Positions 1-8,335 of a DNA stretch of 64,000 nt are shown piece after piece. The DNA is from Lyngbya sp. PCC 8106. Its GTDB lineage: Bacteria > Cyanobacteriota > Cyanobacteriia > Cyanobacteriales > Microcoleaceae. Numbering within the stretch: the stretch's first letter is position 1; every line of letters begins with the position of its first letter. A program made the translations under genes and the position numbers. The notes beneath the pieces are model-generated. The model saw only the letters and a list, made by a program, of their open reading frames with translations, had not been told where the DNA came from and ran no database searches. The stretch lies in assembly GCF_000169095.1 (NCBI RefSeq), contig NZ_AAVU01000010.1, positions 107,037 through 171,036 on the forward strand, read 5' to 3'.

Positions 1-94
1 TTGTTGGACTTTAGTCCGTTTTCTTGCGCCAAAGCACTACAATGACTTAACGGTTTGTTGTTGGACTTTAGTCCGTTTTCTTGCGCTAAAGCAC
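1..94. repeat. Direct repeat pair with internal hairpin
   Basis: A 37-bp unit at 1-37 recurs at 58-94 with one mismatch (C to T near its 3' end). Each copy contains GGACTTTAGTCC, a 5-bp stem (GGACT/AGTCC) around TT. The pair sits directly downstream of the SDR stop codon. It looks like a dispersed cyanobacterial intergenic repeat and may act as a weak transcript end. The left copy begins at the window edge, so more copies may lie outside. Confidence 0.7.
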
Positions 95-109
95 CCCAAC
101 GAACTGAGT

Positions 110-922
110 TTATTTTTGCTGATTTTGGGCTTGACTCATTATAAACTGCATTAACCCTGGAAACAACCGATAGGCTTCTGTTGCTATCGATGTCAACCCG
201 ACAACGGTTTCAGATTTTTTCTGATTCACCGCTTCCCAAATCGCCTTAGCAATATCTTCAGGTTGACTCACAAAAGAGGATTCTAACACACTTTGCATTT
301 GTTGGCGACGGTTCTCTACTTCGCTGTTATTTTCGCCCCGAAATTGCGCTCTTTCCATGAAATTACTGTTAATAACTCCCGGATGAACGGCACAAACATT
401 AATGCCTTTTGGATCGAGTTCTAAACGTAGAGTTTCTGTTAGTCCAGTTACCGCATATTTACTGGCACAATAAGCAGTCATATCGGGTAAAGGCATTTTT
501 CCCCCAACAGAACCGACGTTAACAATTGTTCCTTTTTTGCGTTCAATAAAATGGGGCAAAAGGGCGTTAATTGTATGTACATAACCCCAGAAGTTGGTAT
601 TCATTAATTGTTGCCAATCTTCTAAGGTTGTTTTTGCCATAGAACCCGTTAAACAAATTCCGGCATTATTCACTAACACATCAATATTTCCGTAAACCTC
701 TAAGGCTTTTTCAACTAACTCTTGAACCTGTTGAACCTCTCCCACATCTGTAGCAATTGCGAATGCTGAACCGCCAAGACTTCGCACTTCGTTTGCAGCA
801 GTTTCTAATCGCTCAAAATTCCGAGCGGTTAACACCACATTATAGCCTTTTTGAGCAAAGAGTAAAGCCGTTGCTTTCCCACTGCCTTGAGACGCGCCAG
901 TAATTAAAACCGTAGAAACCAT
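110..922 (-). CDS. SDR family NAD(P)-dependent oxidoreductase
   Basis: Classical short-chain dehydrogenase/reductase of 270 aa, close to the usual 250-270 aa. The cofactor motif TGASQGSGKA is near residues 8-17, NNAG near 86-89, and the catalytic Ser and YxxxK (YCASK) lie around 140-156. It should carry out an NAD(P)-linked oxidation or reduction of an alcohol or ketone; the substrate cannot be read from sequence. There is no signal peptide, so it is cytoplasmic. It is transcribed away from the EamA gene at 1071, so their promoters share the gap between them. The C-terminal tail is Q-rich and varies in this family. Confidence 0.9.
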   Translation of the reverse strand: MVSTVLITGASQGSGKATALLFAQKGYNVVLTARNFERLETAANEVRSLGGSAFAIATDVGEVQQVQELVEKALEVYGNIDVLVNNAGICLTGSMAKTTLEDWQQLMNTNFWGYVHTINALLPHFIERKKGTIVNVGSVGGKMPLPDMTAYCASKYAVTGLTETLRLELDPKGINVCAVHPGVINSNFMERAQFRGENNSEVENRRQQMQSVLESSFVSQPEDIAKAIWEAVNQKKSETVVGLTSIATEAYRLFPGLMQFIMSQAQNQQK

Positions 923-1070
923 AAACTCTAAAATTGTGAAAGGATCAACTGTAAATCGTTAGAACTTGTATTCCATATAGTTATGATAATCTTTTCATCT
1001 GAAAATTCAATCCTCAAAAAGATAGAATTTGAGACGGCTGAAAAGTACAACCGGAAAAAACCTCTTTGTT

Positions 1071-1994
1071 ATGATGCAAAACTCTAATTCAACTTCTCCC
1101 TGGCTTGTCGCGTTGGTGGTCTTGGTCGGTGTCATTGCGGTTTCAACGGGGGCAATTTTAGTCCGTTTAGCAATAGCAACCGCCGAAGTCAATACAATCG
1201 GATTTAGTTTAGTGATGTCAGCATCTCGCCTCAGTTTTGCGGCATTACTTTTAGTTCCAACTTGGCAAAAAATTACTTGGAAAACGCTACAACCTGGCGC
1301 GTTATTTTATGCAGCCATAGCCGGAATTTTTCTAGCCTTACATTTTGCGACTTGGATCACCTCTTTATCTTATACCTCGATAGCCGCTTCGACAACATTA
1401 GTCACAACTAGCCCGGTTTGGGTGGCAATATTATCAGCAATTTGGTTAAAAGAAAAACCGTCAAAATTAACAATATTGGGGATTATCATTGCTTTAACCG
1501 GAGGACTGATCATTGCGTTAGGAGACGGGAATACAACAGAAGCGAGTCGTAACCCAATACTCGGAAATAGTTTAGCCTTAATCGGGGCTTGGGCAATTAG
1601 TTTTTATCTCATTTTCGGACGAGAAGCCCAACAACGAGGCTTTAAAATAGGCGGATATATTGCAGTCGCTTATAGCGTTGCCGCAGTAATATTATTACCT
1701 TTACCCTTTTTCTTCGGAACAAATTATAGCGGGTACCCGAGTTTAGTGTATGTTTACCTAGTGCTGATGGCAATTTTACCGCAACTCGTCGGACATACCA
1801 GTTTTAGCTGGGCGGTTAATCGCACCTCTCCAACTTTAGTGATGTTAGCGATATTATTTGAACCTGTGGGGGCAAGTGGTTTAGGATATCTATTTTTTCA
1901 GGAAATTCCTTCTTTAACAGTGGTCGGAGGTGCTATTATAATTTTAATCGGAGTAGCGATCGCCGTATTAGGTACAAAATCCAATACAATTTAA
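1071..1994 (+). CDS. EamA/DMT-family transporter
   Basis: About 307-aa integral membrane protein with roughly ten hydrophobic segments in two EamA halves, the architecture of drug/metabolite transporters such as RhaT/YdcZ-like permeases. It probably exports a small metabolite across the plasma membrane; the substrate is unknown. The reading frame is open from TTG at 1029, but the tandem ATGATG at 1071/1074 precedes the first membrane segment and is the more plausible start. The first segment reads ALVVLVGVIAVSTGAILVRL. The gene is divergent from the SDR gene. Confidence 0.88.
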   Translation: MMQNSNSTSPWLVALVVLVGVIAVSTGAILVRLAIATAEVNTIGFSLVMSASRLSFAALLLVPTWQKITWKTLQPGALFYAAIAGIFLALHFATWITSLSYTSIAASTTLVTTSPVWVAILSAIWLKEKPSKLTILGIIIALTGGLIIALGDGNTTEASRNPILGNSLALIGAWAISFYLIFGREAQQRGFKIGGYIAVAYSVAAVILLPLPFFFGTNYSGYPSLVYVYLVLMAILPQLVGHTSFSWAVNRTSPTLVMLAILFEPVGASGLGYLFFQEIPSLTVVGGAIIILIGVAIAVLGTKSNTI

Positions 1995-2174
1995 TCTGAA
2001 AATAACGCTACACTTCTAATAACAGCAGTTCACTAGCACTTCGAGACCCCGAACTTTTTCCGAAAGGGTTGGCAGATGTCACCCAACTCTATACCCTTTA
2101 ACTTAAAGTCGATTGCTGCTGGAAATTGCTTCTATCGATGAATTAACGCTTACTCAACATTTAAACAATTACCG

Positions 2175-4088
2175 ATGACTGCTACTCAAGCCACTTTTCC
2201 GATTGACCTCGGGGCCTACAAACCCCTCTCACTCGATCCCGCTAATGCGACTCTCACCAACGAACAGCGGGAAACCCTCAAAGCCAATATCCAATTTTGT
2301 CGAGATCTGATTGTCTTTTTCACCGCCACGGGTGCAGCTAGAGGCGTCGGCGGTCATACAGGCGGCCCCTATGATACCGTACCAGAAGTCATGATCCTCG
2401 ATGCCTTATTCCGAGGCGCGGCTGACAAATTTGTACCAATTTTCTTTGATGAAGCCGGACACCGAGTTGCGACTCAATACCTGATGGCTGCGCTGGGGGG
2501 TGAACTTCCCGCCGAAAAACTCCTACATTACCGCGAAGCTCATTCTACCCTACCGGGACACCCTGAACTTGGACTTACTCCAGGCGTAAAATTTAGTTCA
2601 GGTCGTTTGGGTCATATGTGGCCTTATGTTAACGGTGTAGCGTTGGCAAACTCAGGTAAAACGGTTTTCTGTTTGGGTTCAGACGGTTCACAACAGGAAG
2701 GAGACGACGCCGAAGCCGCCCGTTTAGCCGTTTCTCAGCAGCTTAACGTTAAACTCCTGATTGACGATAACGACGTAACCATTGCCGGACATCCTTCTGA
2801 TTATATGCCCGGTTACAGCGTTGCCCAAACTTTAGCGGGTCACGGACTGAAAATTTTAGAAGGAAATGGCGAAGATATTGATGATCTTTACCGTCGGATA
2901 TGTGAAGCCGTAAATACCGATGGCCCGGTTGCCGTTGTCAATAAGCGTCCGATGGCGGTTGGTATCGAGGGGATAGAAGGGTCTGAACATGGTCACGATG
3001 TGATCCCCCTCGATAAAGCAATTAAATACCTCGAAGCCAAGGGTAAAACTGCTGCGGTAGACTATCTCAAGAGTATTGAGAAGCCGAAGAACACCTACAC
3101 TTTCATGGGTTCGAGTGATAAACTGGGGTCGAACCGGAATGTGTTTGGGGAAGCGGTGGTTTCGGTTTTGAAAGGAATAAGTGATGCCGAACGCAAAGAA
3201 AAAGTCATTTGTATTGACAGTGACTTAGAAGGATCTTGTGGTTTGAAAGCGATCGGTGAAGCGTTCCCAGATATTTATATTAAAGCCGGAATCATGGAAC
3301 GAGGCAACCTCTCGGCAGCCGCAGGCTTCGGGATGGAAAAAGGCAAACAGGGAATTTTTGCCACGTTCAGCGCCTTTTTAGAAATGTGTATTTCTGAAAT
3401 TACGATGGCACGGTTGAATTATTCTAACCTGCTTTGTCATTTTTCTCACTCCGGTATTGATGACATGGCTGATAATACTTGTCACTTCGGTTTGAACAAT
3501 ATGTTCGCTGATAATGGCTTGGATGATGGCTATGAAACGCGGTTATATTTCCCCGCAGATGCGAACCAAATGAAGGCTTGTGTTGAGTCGGTCTTTTCTG
3601 ATCCGGGGTTGCGGTTTATTTTCTCAACTCGTTCAAAAGTGCCTTATATTCTCAACACTGATGGTAGTAATTTCTTCGGCGACGGATACAAATTTGTTCC
3701 GGGGAAAGATGAAGTCATCCGCGAAGGTACAGCCGGATATATTATTAGTTTTGGGGCAGCTTTGTATCGTTCTCTCGATGCGGTTGAACGTCTCAAACAA
3801 GAAGGAATTGATGTCGGTTTAATTAATAAGGCGACGTTGAATGTGGTTGATGAAGACATGATGGCAAAAGTGGGTCAGTCTCCAATGGTGATCGTCTCAG
3901 AAGCGTTTAACCGTCGGACTGGACTGGGTAGCCGTTTTGGAACTTGGTTGTTAGAACGTGGGTTCTCTCCGAAGTTTGCCAGCTTAGGAACTCATCACGA
4001 AGGTTGTGGCGGCTTGTGGGAACAATTCCCCCATCAAGGTATTGATCCAACGGGTATTATCAACAAGGTTAAACAGTTAGCCAAATAA
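2175..4088 (+). CDS. Divergent transketolase-like thiamine-diphosphate enzyme
   Basis: 637-aa protein with the transketolase fold order: ThDP-binding PP domain, Pyr domain, C-terminal domain. Visible motifs are GGHTGGP (in place of SGHPG), PGHPE followed by SSGRLGH (in place of TTGPLGQG), the ThDP/Mg motif GSDGSQQEGDDAEAA then DDND near residues 168-200, and the activating Glu region AGIMERGNLSAAAGFG in the Pyr domain. It is close to the usual 620-670 aa, yet several loops differ from housekeeping TktA. For example, the Pyr-domain substrate loop reads SHSGIDDMADNTCHFG. It probably transfers a two-carbon ketol unit or does a related ThDP reaction. It is likely a paralogue rather than the Calvin-cycle enzyme. 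It stands alone, with 180 bp of empty upstream sequence. Confidence 0.8.
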   Translation: MTATQATFPIDLGAYKPLSLDPANATLTNEQRETLKANIQFCRDLIVFFTATGAARGVGGHTGGPYDTVPEVMILDALFRGAADKFVPIFFDEAGHRVATQYLMAALGGELPAEKLLHYREAHSTLPGHPELGLTPGVKFSSGRLGHMWPYVNGVALANSGKTVFCLGSDGSQQEGDDAEAARLAVSQQLNVKLLIDDNDVTIAGHPSDYMPGYSVAQTLAGHGLKILEGNGEDIDDLYRRICEAVNTDGPVAVVNKRPMAVGIEGIEGSEHGHDVIPLDKAIKYLEAKGKTAAVDYLKSIEKPKNTYTFMGSSDKLGSNRNVFGEAVVSVLKGISDAERKEKVICIDSDLEGSCGLKAIGEAFPDIYIKAGIMERGNLSAAAGFGMEKGKQGIFATFSAFLEMCISEITMARLNYSNLLCHFSHSGIDDMADNTCHFGLNNMFADNGLDDGYETRLYFPADANQMKACVESVFSDPGLRFIFSTRSKVPYILNTDGSNFFGDGYKFVPGKDEVIREGTAGYIISFGAALYRSLDAVERLKQEGIDVGLINKATLNVVDEDMMAKVGQSPMVIVSEAFNRRTGLGSRFGTWLLERGFSPKFASLGTHHEGCGGLWEQFPHQGIDPTGIINKVKQLAK

Positions 4089-4106
4089 AACAGTTTAAAC
4101 AGTTGT

Positions 4107-4167
4107 AGGGTGCGTCAACTCATTAATCTTTAAATTCTTGATAAAAAATGAGAGAAATTGACGCACC
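4107..4167. repeat. Inverted-repeat element (GGTGCGTCAA type)
   Basis: GGTGCGTCAA at 4109-4118 is perfectly inverted at 4158-4167 (TTGACGCACC), with an inner CTCATT/AATGAG pair, giving a long hairpin just downstream of the transketolase-like gene. It resembles small non-coding cyanobacterial repeat elements and may serve as a transcription end. Confidence 0.7.
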
Positions 4168-4177
4168 ATAATCATAT

Positions 4178-4239
4178 TAGGGGCGGGTTTATATAGGTTA
4201 TTGATGGGAAACATACATCTGTACAGAACTCGCCCCTAC
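4178..4239. repeat. Second inverted-repeat element (TAGGGGCG type)
   Basis: TAGGGGCGGGTT at 4178-4189 pairs with AACTCGCCCCTA at 4228-4239 with one mismatch, framing about 38 bp. It lies eleven bases after the previous inverted repeat and between convergent genes. It could be a MITE-like remnant or a bidirectional terminator; no coding potential is seen. Confidence 0.6.
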
Positions 4240-4275
4240 TGTTTACTATAAAACCCGTATTCTCGCCCAAATCAA

Positions 4276-4656
4276 TTAATCATCATAACTAAAATTTAGA
4301 CTCACCATTTCGTTAGAATTTCCTCGACGACAAAAGACAACATTGTTACCCCGATTTTCTTTGAAACAAGCAACTTGCTGTTCAAACGCTCTAAGATTAT
4401 TCTGATAACGACCTGGATCAATACCGAGTTTTTGTCGAAATTCTCCCCATGTCACATCGACAACAGCTTCACCTCCACAAATCATTTCCACTTCGCCTCT
4501 TTCGATATCCACATCCCCGAGATCGACTTCCACTTCTGCATCTTCTATTTCTAAAATGCGACAGGCTTCTAATTTATTCTCTCCACAAGCTGCTAAAATA
4601 GCGACAAGTGGGATCGCCAGAGTGAAAATTCCGATTGATCTAATGGGTTTTAACAC
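4276..4656 (-). CDS. Small predicted lipoprotein of unknown function
   Basis: 126 aa. The N-terminus has a basic start (MLKPIRS), a hydrophobic stretch and the lipobox LAAC around residue 24, so it should be lipid-anchored after signal peptidase II cleavage. The mature part is acidic (EIEDAEVEVDLGDVDIERG) with four further Cys that could form disulfides. No family was recognised. It is convergent with the transketolase-like gene across two inverted repeats. Confidence 0.72.
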   Translation of the reverse strand: MLKPIRSIGIFTLAIPLVAILAACGENKLEACRILEIEDAEVEVDLGDVDIERGEVEMICGGEAVVDVTWGEFRQKLGIDPGRYQNNLRAFEQQVACFKENRGNNVVFCRRGNSNEMVSLNFSYDD

Positions 4657-4798
4657 GATAGTCTTGACTCAATTCGACTCGATAGGATTAACTACATCGA
4701 TATTTGAGCCGACTTCGGAAAGTTTACAAAGGTTATATTTAGGTTATATTTAGGTAAACAAGATTATCTCAAGGTTAAGCGATTCTCCTATTGAGAGG

Positions 4799-5131
4799 CT
4801 ACGCCAACGCAAACCCCGTATGAGGTCTAACATCAGGAAGATGAAACCCTAAAACAATGCGATCTTTAGGAATTCCAGCTTCTACTAATTCCGGTGTAAT
4901 TCCATCTTCGGTATCATCCCGTTGAACCCAAATTTTACCCTCAATAATATCCAAGTGAACCATACAACTGTGTATTCGCTTAACTCCATCCCATCCCAAA
5001 CTAATAATTAAATAACTATCTATTTCGGAGTCAACAACTAATTTATATTCAACCTCATCATGGGTGTAAAATTTTGCATTTGCAGCTAAAACTTGTTTAA
5101 TGATTTGTCTATCCTGGTTTAAGGTATCCAT
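4799..5131 (-). CDS. xisI: XisI-family protein
   Basis: 110-aa protein matching the XisI family (fdxN-element excision controlling factor), with typical YLIISLGWDGVKRIHSC and DGITPELVEAGIPKDRIVLGFH segments. Its first 13 bases overlap the end of the upstream xisH, so the two are translationally coupled. In heterocystous cyanobacteria XisH and XisI support XisF-driven fdxN-element excision. Here no recombinase or fdxN gene is present, so an excision role is doubtful, and a free-standing module is more likely. The exact biochemical role of the family is unknown. Confidence 0.88.
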   Translation of the reverse strand: MDTLNQDRQIIKQVLAANAKFYTHDEVEYKLVVDSEIDSYLIISLGWDGVKRIHSCMVHLDIIEGKIWVQRDDTEDGITPELVEAGIPKDRIVLGFHLPDVRPHTGFALA

Positions 5132-5535
5132 CGGACAATCACCTCTTTTTTGGGTTCAAAAATTAATAAATTTAGGTTTTCGGTTTCGATTAAAAGTTGA
5201 CCTATGGGTTCTTCAAAAGTAGATTGATAAGTTGTTTCACGCACAGCTAGATACAATCCACGATTCGGTTCTGTTTTACGAAGAACAGCACGATACATCA
5301 CAAACTGTCCAACTGCATTTCGCAAATCTTCAACATCAGAATAACCGATAAAGCTTTTGATTTCAACGGCTATTTTTTGATCTTCTAGTTCGGCGGCGAG
5401 TAGCTGTTTTGCACCTAAGTCTACATACATATCCTTAGTTCCCCATCTCAGATGCAAGGGATCGTGAGTAATTGTCCAATTCTCTTTAATTAAGGCATTT
5501 TTAACCGCATCGTGATAGAGATCTAAAGCTGGCAT
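5119..5535 (-). CDS. xisH: XisH-family protein (PD-(D/E)XK-like fold)
   Basis: 138-aa XisH-family protein. The start MPALDLYHDAVKNALIKENW, the Asp in YVDLGAKQLLAAE and the pair AVEIKSF fit the Asp...Glu-x-Lys nuclease-like core described for this family. It is the first gene of a two-gene operon with xisI (13-bp overlap). XisH/XisI pairs are scattered through cyanobacterial genomes away from fdxN elements, so a nuclease or toxin-antitoxin-like role is an inference worth holding open. Confidence 0.9.
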   Translation of the reverse strand: MPALDLYHDAVKNALIKENWTITHDPLHLRWGTKDMYVDLGAKQLLAAELEDQKIAVEIKSFIGYSDVEDLRNAVGQFVMYRAVLRKTEPNRGLYLAVRETTYQSTFEEPIGQLLIETENLNLLIFEPKKEVIVRWIP

Positions 5536-5577
5536 AATTCTCTAGAACAGCAATCAATATCTACTATTATACCTGAT

Positions 5578-5773
5578 TTATTCAAGTTGGGAAAGTCCCA
5601 ATTTTCGAGCTACTTCTATAGAAGCAACCGGATAAACGGTTTCTGTGGGAGTTATTAAATCCCTCTAATCTCCCCCACAAATAAATTGATATTGTTCGCG
5701 AACAAACTCAGAAATATATTCAATTTTAAGACTCCATTCTTGAGTATATTTTTGTAAGATTTCGCCTTCTTGA
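5578..5773 (-). pseudogene. Degraded ORF fragment with an in-frame amber stop
   Basis: The stretch between xisH and the next gene is mostly a broken reading frame on the minus strand. It reads EILQKYTQEWSLKIEYIS, then FVREQYQFICGGD, an amber stop at 5665-5667, and continues in the same frame as RDLITPTETVYPVAS and IEVARKLGLSQLE to a stop at 5578. An upstream in-frame TGA closes the other end. The composition is protein-like on both sides of the stop. I do not recognise the family. The rest of 5536-5892 holds nothing else I can support. Confidence 0.4.
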
Positions 5774-5892
5774 TATCACGACTAATATATCAAATCATAA
5801 AAATTCTGTTTTAGTAAAATCCGCACCTTCTAATTTCAGAAATATTTTGCGAAGAAGCTGTTGTCATCAATACAGGATTACAGCTTAAAAAG

Positions 5893-6486
5893 ATGAATTT
5901 AAAGAAAATCATTCAAAGCATCATTCGCGAGGAACTTGACGGAACTTCTGAAAATTGGGTACGATTTTCGAGACTCGCATTAATATTAAGTCGTGATGGA
6001 ATTAAAATCCAAGCAGGATACTTTGATAAAAATCCAGATTTTCGCATTTACAGAACCAACAATACTAATGTATTTTATATCGCGCTACCTGAATATTTAC
6101 CTCAAAATAATACAAAGCATCCTCCCATCAGAAAAAGAGTATCTCAATCTAGAAAGGTTATTTCCAAAGCGGTTAATAAACCTCCTCAACCCAAGCTTAC
6201 TCCAGATACAATTAATTCCCCAGAAAGTTTAGAACAGGCTTTTTTAGACATTCTCATCTATTTAACTGAAAATCAACCCAATCATTTTATTCACCCAGAA
6301 ATCTTCGGCAATCAATTTTATTACATCTATCAGAAACCCATTCGACAAGTGATAAAAGAATTTTTTCCCAATAAAAAACTGAAAAATGTATTAAATGAAA
6401 GCTCATTATTCTTAGTTCGAGAGTCGTCTAAAGACTCAAATAAATGGGAAGTCGCGATCGCCAAACTTGTCAAGCAGGTGTTCTAG
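5893..6486 (+). CDS. Protein with two winged-helix (LOTUS/OST-HTH-like) regions
   Basis: 197 aa, family not certain. Residues 8-65 (IIREELDGTSENWVRFSRLALIL, ending FYIALPE) and 112-190 (SLEQAFLDILIYLTENQPNH through FPNKKLKNVLNE to WEVAIAKL) both look like small helix-helix-strand modules of the OST-HTH/LOTUS type found in RNA-binding proteins. A basic, proline-rich linker joins them. If right, it would bind RNA or recruit an RNase; no catalytic NYN/PIN domain is present. It stands alone between a pseudogene fragment and the convergent Cry-DASH gene. Confidence 0.6.
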   Translation: MNLKKIIQSIIREELDGTSENWVRFSRLALILSRDGIKIQAGYFDKNPDFRIYRTNNTNVFYIALPEYLPQNNTKHPPIRKRVSQSRKVISKAVNKPPQPKLTPDTINSPESLEQAFLDILIYLTENQPNHFIHPEIFGNQFYYIYQKPIRQVIKEFFPNKKLKNVLNESSLFLVRESSKDSNKWEVAIAKLVKQVF

Positions 6487-6669
6487 AAACCATGAATTAT
6501 TTGTTAACAGGAGTAGTTCTAAAAACTATATAGCAAGGGTTTTAGGGATTGATCTTCATCCTATTTTTAGGAAAGTTCAGGGTGTAAGCAAGAGGGCGCA
6601 AGTTTTACACCCCGACAAAGTTGTATTTTGTTGTATTCTATCGAGTTAAAAAATCCTAAAATTTACTTG

Positions 6670-8151
6670 CTATCCCAGAGGATGTTTAGCTTTCGATAAA
6701 GCCGCCTCATAGCTTTTTTTATTGCTTTGAACAGACTTCATCAAATCAACAACTGGGTTAGGATAATCCACCCCTAATTTAACACCAAACCGCTTTTGTT
6801 CTACGGGTTGTAACATCCAAGGTTCGTGAACTTTTGACGCAGGTAAAGCCGCTAATTCTGGCAACCAATGCTTAACATAATCACCATTGGAGTCATAATC
6901 TTTAGCTTGTTTAGGAATATTAAAATACCGAAACCCTCGCGCATCATTTCCGACTCCTGCGGTATAGTTCCAGTTTCCCCAATTACTACAAACATCATAA
7001 TCAACTAACAGCGACTCGAACCATTCCGCCCCCATTTTCCAATTTATTCCCAAATTTTTAGTCAGAAAACTGGCTACATTTTGCCGCCCTCGGTTCGACA
7101 TAAAACCTGTCGCTGCAAGTTCGCGCATATTCGCATCAACTAGGGGAAAACCTGTGGTTCCTGTACGCCAACATTCAAACCGTTCCCAGTCTTCTTTCCA
7201 GGGAATTGAAACCCCTTGTAACCCAGACAGACGGAAGATTTTATTGCCATGTTTCAGACAAATAAACCTAAAATAATCCCGCCATAACAACTCAAATACT
7301 AACCAATAAGTTGAGTCATTTTTTACCCGTTGTTCTTCATAATCTTGTACATGATCATAAATAAAACGAGGTGATAAACATCCTAGTGCTAACCAGGGAG
7401 AAAATTTAGAGGAATAATTTGCCCCTAACATTCCATTCCGGGTTTGTTTATAGTCTTTTAAACAATCTTGTTCCCAAATATAATCAGTTAACCGAGAAAT
7501 TCCGGCTGTTTCTCCGCCTTGAAATTTTAAAACTGATCGTTGATCAAACTGAGGTGTTTCTAAACCTAACTTTTGTAGTGTTGGCAATTCTCCAACTTCA
7601 ATTTGAGGTAAAATCGGTAAACGTTGAGGTGTGGGAAAGGACGCATAAATTGTGCCATTTTTCTCAACTTGTTTCCGAAATTGGGTGAAAACTTCAGGAA
7701 TTCTGTTAATTGAAAACGGTAAATCATCAAGATCATAAAGGGTTGCTCCCCAATAGGATTTTAATGATACATCTAAAGGGTTTAACGCTTTTTCTAATGT
7801 GGTTTCAACGGCTAATTCTTCTGAGGTTACTTCACGATAATAGTAAACTTCATCAATTCCTAATTGTTTGACAAGTTCAGGAATAACTGTCTCCGGGAAA
7901 TCATAACGAACGATTAAATCACTTCCTAATTTTCTCAGGGAGTTGCGTAAATCTGTTACGCTTTCGAGTAAAAATTGAGCGCGAAATACTCCCGTTTTAG
8001 GAAATCCAAAGGAGGTTTTTCCAAATTGTCGGGGGTCAAAACAGTAAACGGGAATGATCTCTGCTTGCGCTTTCACTGCTAAATGTAGCGGTTCATGGTC
8101 ATGGACTCGTAAATCGTTACGATACCAGATGAGAACTCGTTTATCACTCAT
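6670..8151 (-). CDS. DASH-family cryptochrome/photolyase
   Basis: 493 aa from the ATG at 8151; the frame extends upstream to 8217, but MSDKRVLIWYRNDLRVHDHE is the canonical photolyase N-terminus. It has an N-terminal Rossmann-like photolyase domain and a C-terminal FAD-binding domain with GCLSPRFIY, LLWRDYFRF, NRGRQNVASFL and DYDVCSNWGNWNYTAGVGND, all typical of Cry-DASH. The protein should bind FAD and probably an antenna such as MTHF, and repair cyclobutane pyrimidine dimers in single-stranded or looped DNA with blue light. It is divergent from the AIPR gene. Confidence 0.92.
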   Translation of the reverse strand: MSDKRVLIWYRNDLRVHDHEPLHLAVKAQAEIIPVYCFDPRQFGKTSFGFPKTGVFRAQFLLESVTDLRNSLRKLGSDLIVRYDFPETVIPELVKQLGIDEVYYYREVTSEELAVETTLEKALNPLDVSLKSYWGATLYDLDDLPFSINRIPEVFTQFRKQVEKNGTIYASFPTPQRLPILPQIEVGELPTLQKLGLETPQFDQRSVLKFQGGETAGISRLTDYIWEQDCLKDYKQTRNGMLGANYSSKFSPWLALGCLSPRFIYDHVQDYEEQRVKNDSTYWLVFELLWRDYFRFICLKHGNKIFRLSGLQGVSIPWKEDWERFECWRTGTTGFPLVDANMRELAATGFMSNRGRQNVASFLTKNLGINWKMGAEWFESLLVDYDVCSNWGNWNYTAGVGNDARGFRYFNIPKQAKDYDSNGDYVKHWLPELAALPASKVHEPWMLQPVEQKRFGVKLGVDYPNPVVDLMKSVQSNKKSYEAALSKAKHPLG

Positions 8152-8335
8152 TTTTCCTTGACCTGAATTAACCTCGTTACAAATATTAACAGAGATATCA
8201 GAATTTAACAATTTCACACAAAATTAACAACAGAGGTTCAATGCAATTACAATTAAATGATGGCTATATTTGAAGTGATCAGCGTCAAATTAGAGTTATA
8301 CTTATAAAAGGTGCAAGCTTAATCTATTAATAATA

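Noticed and set aside
1007..1192. Minus-strand frame opposite the start of the EamA gene
   Set aside because: It overlaps the clear transporter frame in antisense and has no family features or RBS.
6467..6649. 60-codon frame between the LOTUS-like gene and Cry-DASH
   Set aside because: It overlaps the end of the previous gene and its sequence looks random.
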